Translations under genes and position numbers: made by a program
Assembly: GCA_019162915.1 (NCBI GenBank)
Contig: JAFLKZ010000173.1
Coordinates: forward strand, 1,417 to 7,649
Direction of reading: 5' to 3'
Origin: Campylobacteraceae bacterium
GTDB lineage: Bacteria > Campylobacterota > Campylobacteria > Campylobacterales > Sulfurospirillaceae
Length of the DNA stretch: 6,233 nt
In this document: piece by piece, positions 5,663-6,233 of the stretch
Numbering within the stretch: the first letter of the stretch is position 1
How the letters are laid out: each line of letters begins with the position of its first letter
Notes under the pieces: generated by a model
The model's database searches: none
Told to the model about the DNA's origin: nothing
What the model saw: only the letters and a program-made list of their open reading frames with translations

Positions 5663-6233
5663 CACTGACCTCCTCGTAACTCACAAAGAGTTCTTGTATC
5701 TTTGATTTGAGCCGTTCAAACTCTTCAGGCTTGCTACCTTCTTTGATGTGTTCTAAAAAGTAATCTTCCAAAGAAAGTGCTTCAATGTCGTTTAATGTGG
5801 CTTCTCCACTGATTTGTTTGAACTCTCTTTTGATGCTTACATGTAAAGCTTCGCTAAAAAGATTTTTGATGTCACGGGTCTGGATGTCGATGGACTGCAA
5901 CGGGGTGAGATTGGTCAATTTGACTTCGACAAGAGCTTCTTTTGTATCGTTTACATGCGCTGTGAGCGGTAGCGAGGAAGTACTCTTGGGGTGTAAAGAT
6001 GCAACAGCGTTTTCGTAGTCTTCACAATCAATCTCGTAGGTTTTAATCGGGCGTATAGTTATCTCTTTATACTCTACATGTAAAGCTTCTTCTAGGCTTA
6101 TGAGCACAAAACCTTTCGAGTTTCGTTTGTCATTTAAACTGGTTCGCTCGGTGGAACCTGCATAGTAAACATTCTCATGCTTACCCACTTTGCCAAACCC
6201 ATGCCAATGCCCCAATGCGACATAATCCATCTT
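5649..6233 (-). CDS. sbcD: SbcD, Mre11-like nuclease subunit, C-terminal part (5' end beyond window)
   Basis: The frame enters from the right edge and ends at TAA 5649-5651, giving 194 visible residues of a protein usually near 370-400. It opens with DYVALGHWHGFGKV, the GHxH metal-binding motif of calcineurin-like phosphoesterases, followed by VYYAGSTERTS, as in Mre11/SbcD. These are the last pieces of the nuclease domain; the remaining visible part is the capping and SbcC-binding region. The real start lies outside, so the internal ATG at 6228-6230 should not be taken as the start. SbcD is the Mn-dependent nuclease that works with SbcC, encoded directly downstream with overlapping ends. The visible part carries one exact palindrome, read as EALHVS, and two decayed relatives, read as EALHVE and TAHVND. 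Confidence 0.92.
   Translation of the reverse strand, partial: KMDYVALGHWHGFGKVGKHENVYYAGSTERTSLNDKRNSKGFVLISLEEALHVEYKEITIRPIKTYEIDCEDYENAVASLHPKSTSSLPLTAHVNDTKEALVEVKLTNLTPLQSIDIQTRDIKNLFSEALHVSIKREFKQISGEATLNDIEALSLEDYFLEHIKEGSKPEEFERLKSKIQELFVSYEEVSDDTL
5669..5674 (-). promoter_or_regulatory. Ribosome binding site of sbcC, inside the end of sbcD
   Basis: AGGAGG on the minus strand lies six bases before ATG 5660-5662 and only three before the GTG at 5663-5665, so it favours the ATG. It sits within sbcD codons, which makes coupled translation likely. Confidence 0.75.
5837..5846. repeat. TTACATGTAA copy in sbcD
   Basis: Exact palindrome read as SEALHVSIK in the C-terminal region of SbcD, with the GCTTC extension on the plus strand. 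Confidence 0.9.
5951..5960. repeat. Degenerate TTACATG half-copy in sbcD
   Basis: TTACATGCGC keeps the first seven bases of the palindrome and is read as TAHVND, in the same register as the LHV copies. It looks like a decayed copy, but seven matching bases could also be chance. Confidence 0.4.
6074..6083. repeat. One-mismatch copy (CTACATGTAA) in sbcD
   Basis: Nine of ten bases match, and the plus-strand extension AGCTTC is also present. It is read as EEALHVEYK. The shared extension makes common origin more likely than chance. Confidence 0.75.

Overview
The window is a dense stretch of bacterial DNA in which every convincing gene lies on the minus strand. Read in the direction of transcription, from the right edge to the left, the order is sbcD (5' part outside the window), sbcC, a frameshifted ATPase gene resembling ariA, a DUF4435/TOPRIM nuclease gene resembling ariB, and rhuM (3' part outside the window). 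The AT-rich composition, the AAA-heavy lysine usage and the short (about 790-residue) SbcC suggest a member of the Campylobacterota, of the Sulfurimonas/Sulfurospirillum/Sulfuricurvum kind. That placement is inference from style, not from a marker gene.

Right part (3293-6233): sbcD and sbcC overlap by 14 bp and encode the two subunits of the Mre11/Rad50-type SbcCD nuclease. Both genes are peppered with a perfect 10-bp palindrome, TTACATGTAA. Seven exact copies lie in the coiled-coil part of sbcC and one in sbcD, with degenerate copies besides. Most are read as (E)ALHV(K), but one is read in another frame as VTCK and another exact copy lies in non-coding DNA at 829-838. The unit therefore looks like a dispersed DNA element rather than a protein repeat.

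Middle part (about 840-3292): a much more AT-rich cassette holds an ATPase and a DUF4435/TOPRIM protein whose genes overlap by 8 bp. The pair matches the architecture of the PARIS anti-phage system: AriA is an ABC-class ATPase sensor and AriB a TOPRIM nuclease that AriA restrains. The cassette has its own candidate promoter and a good ribosome binding site. The ATPase gene is split by one frameshift at a run of six A's. Adding one A, or slipping back by one base, restores a continuous 451-codon frame that links Walker A to the signature, Walker B and H-loop.

Left part (1-840): the first 229 codons of a RhuM-family protein, preceded by a 192-bp non-coding stretch with nested inverted repeats and one intergenic TTACATGTAA. 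RhuM genes often sit beside type I restriction-modification genes. With a PARIS-like pair next door, the region looks like part of a defence island placed beside housekeeping sbcDC.
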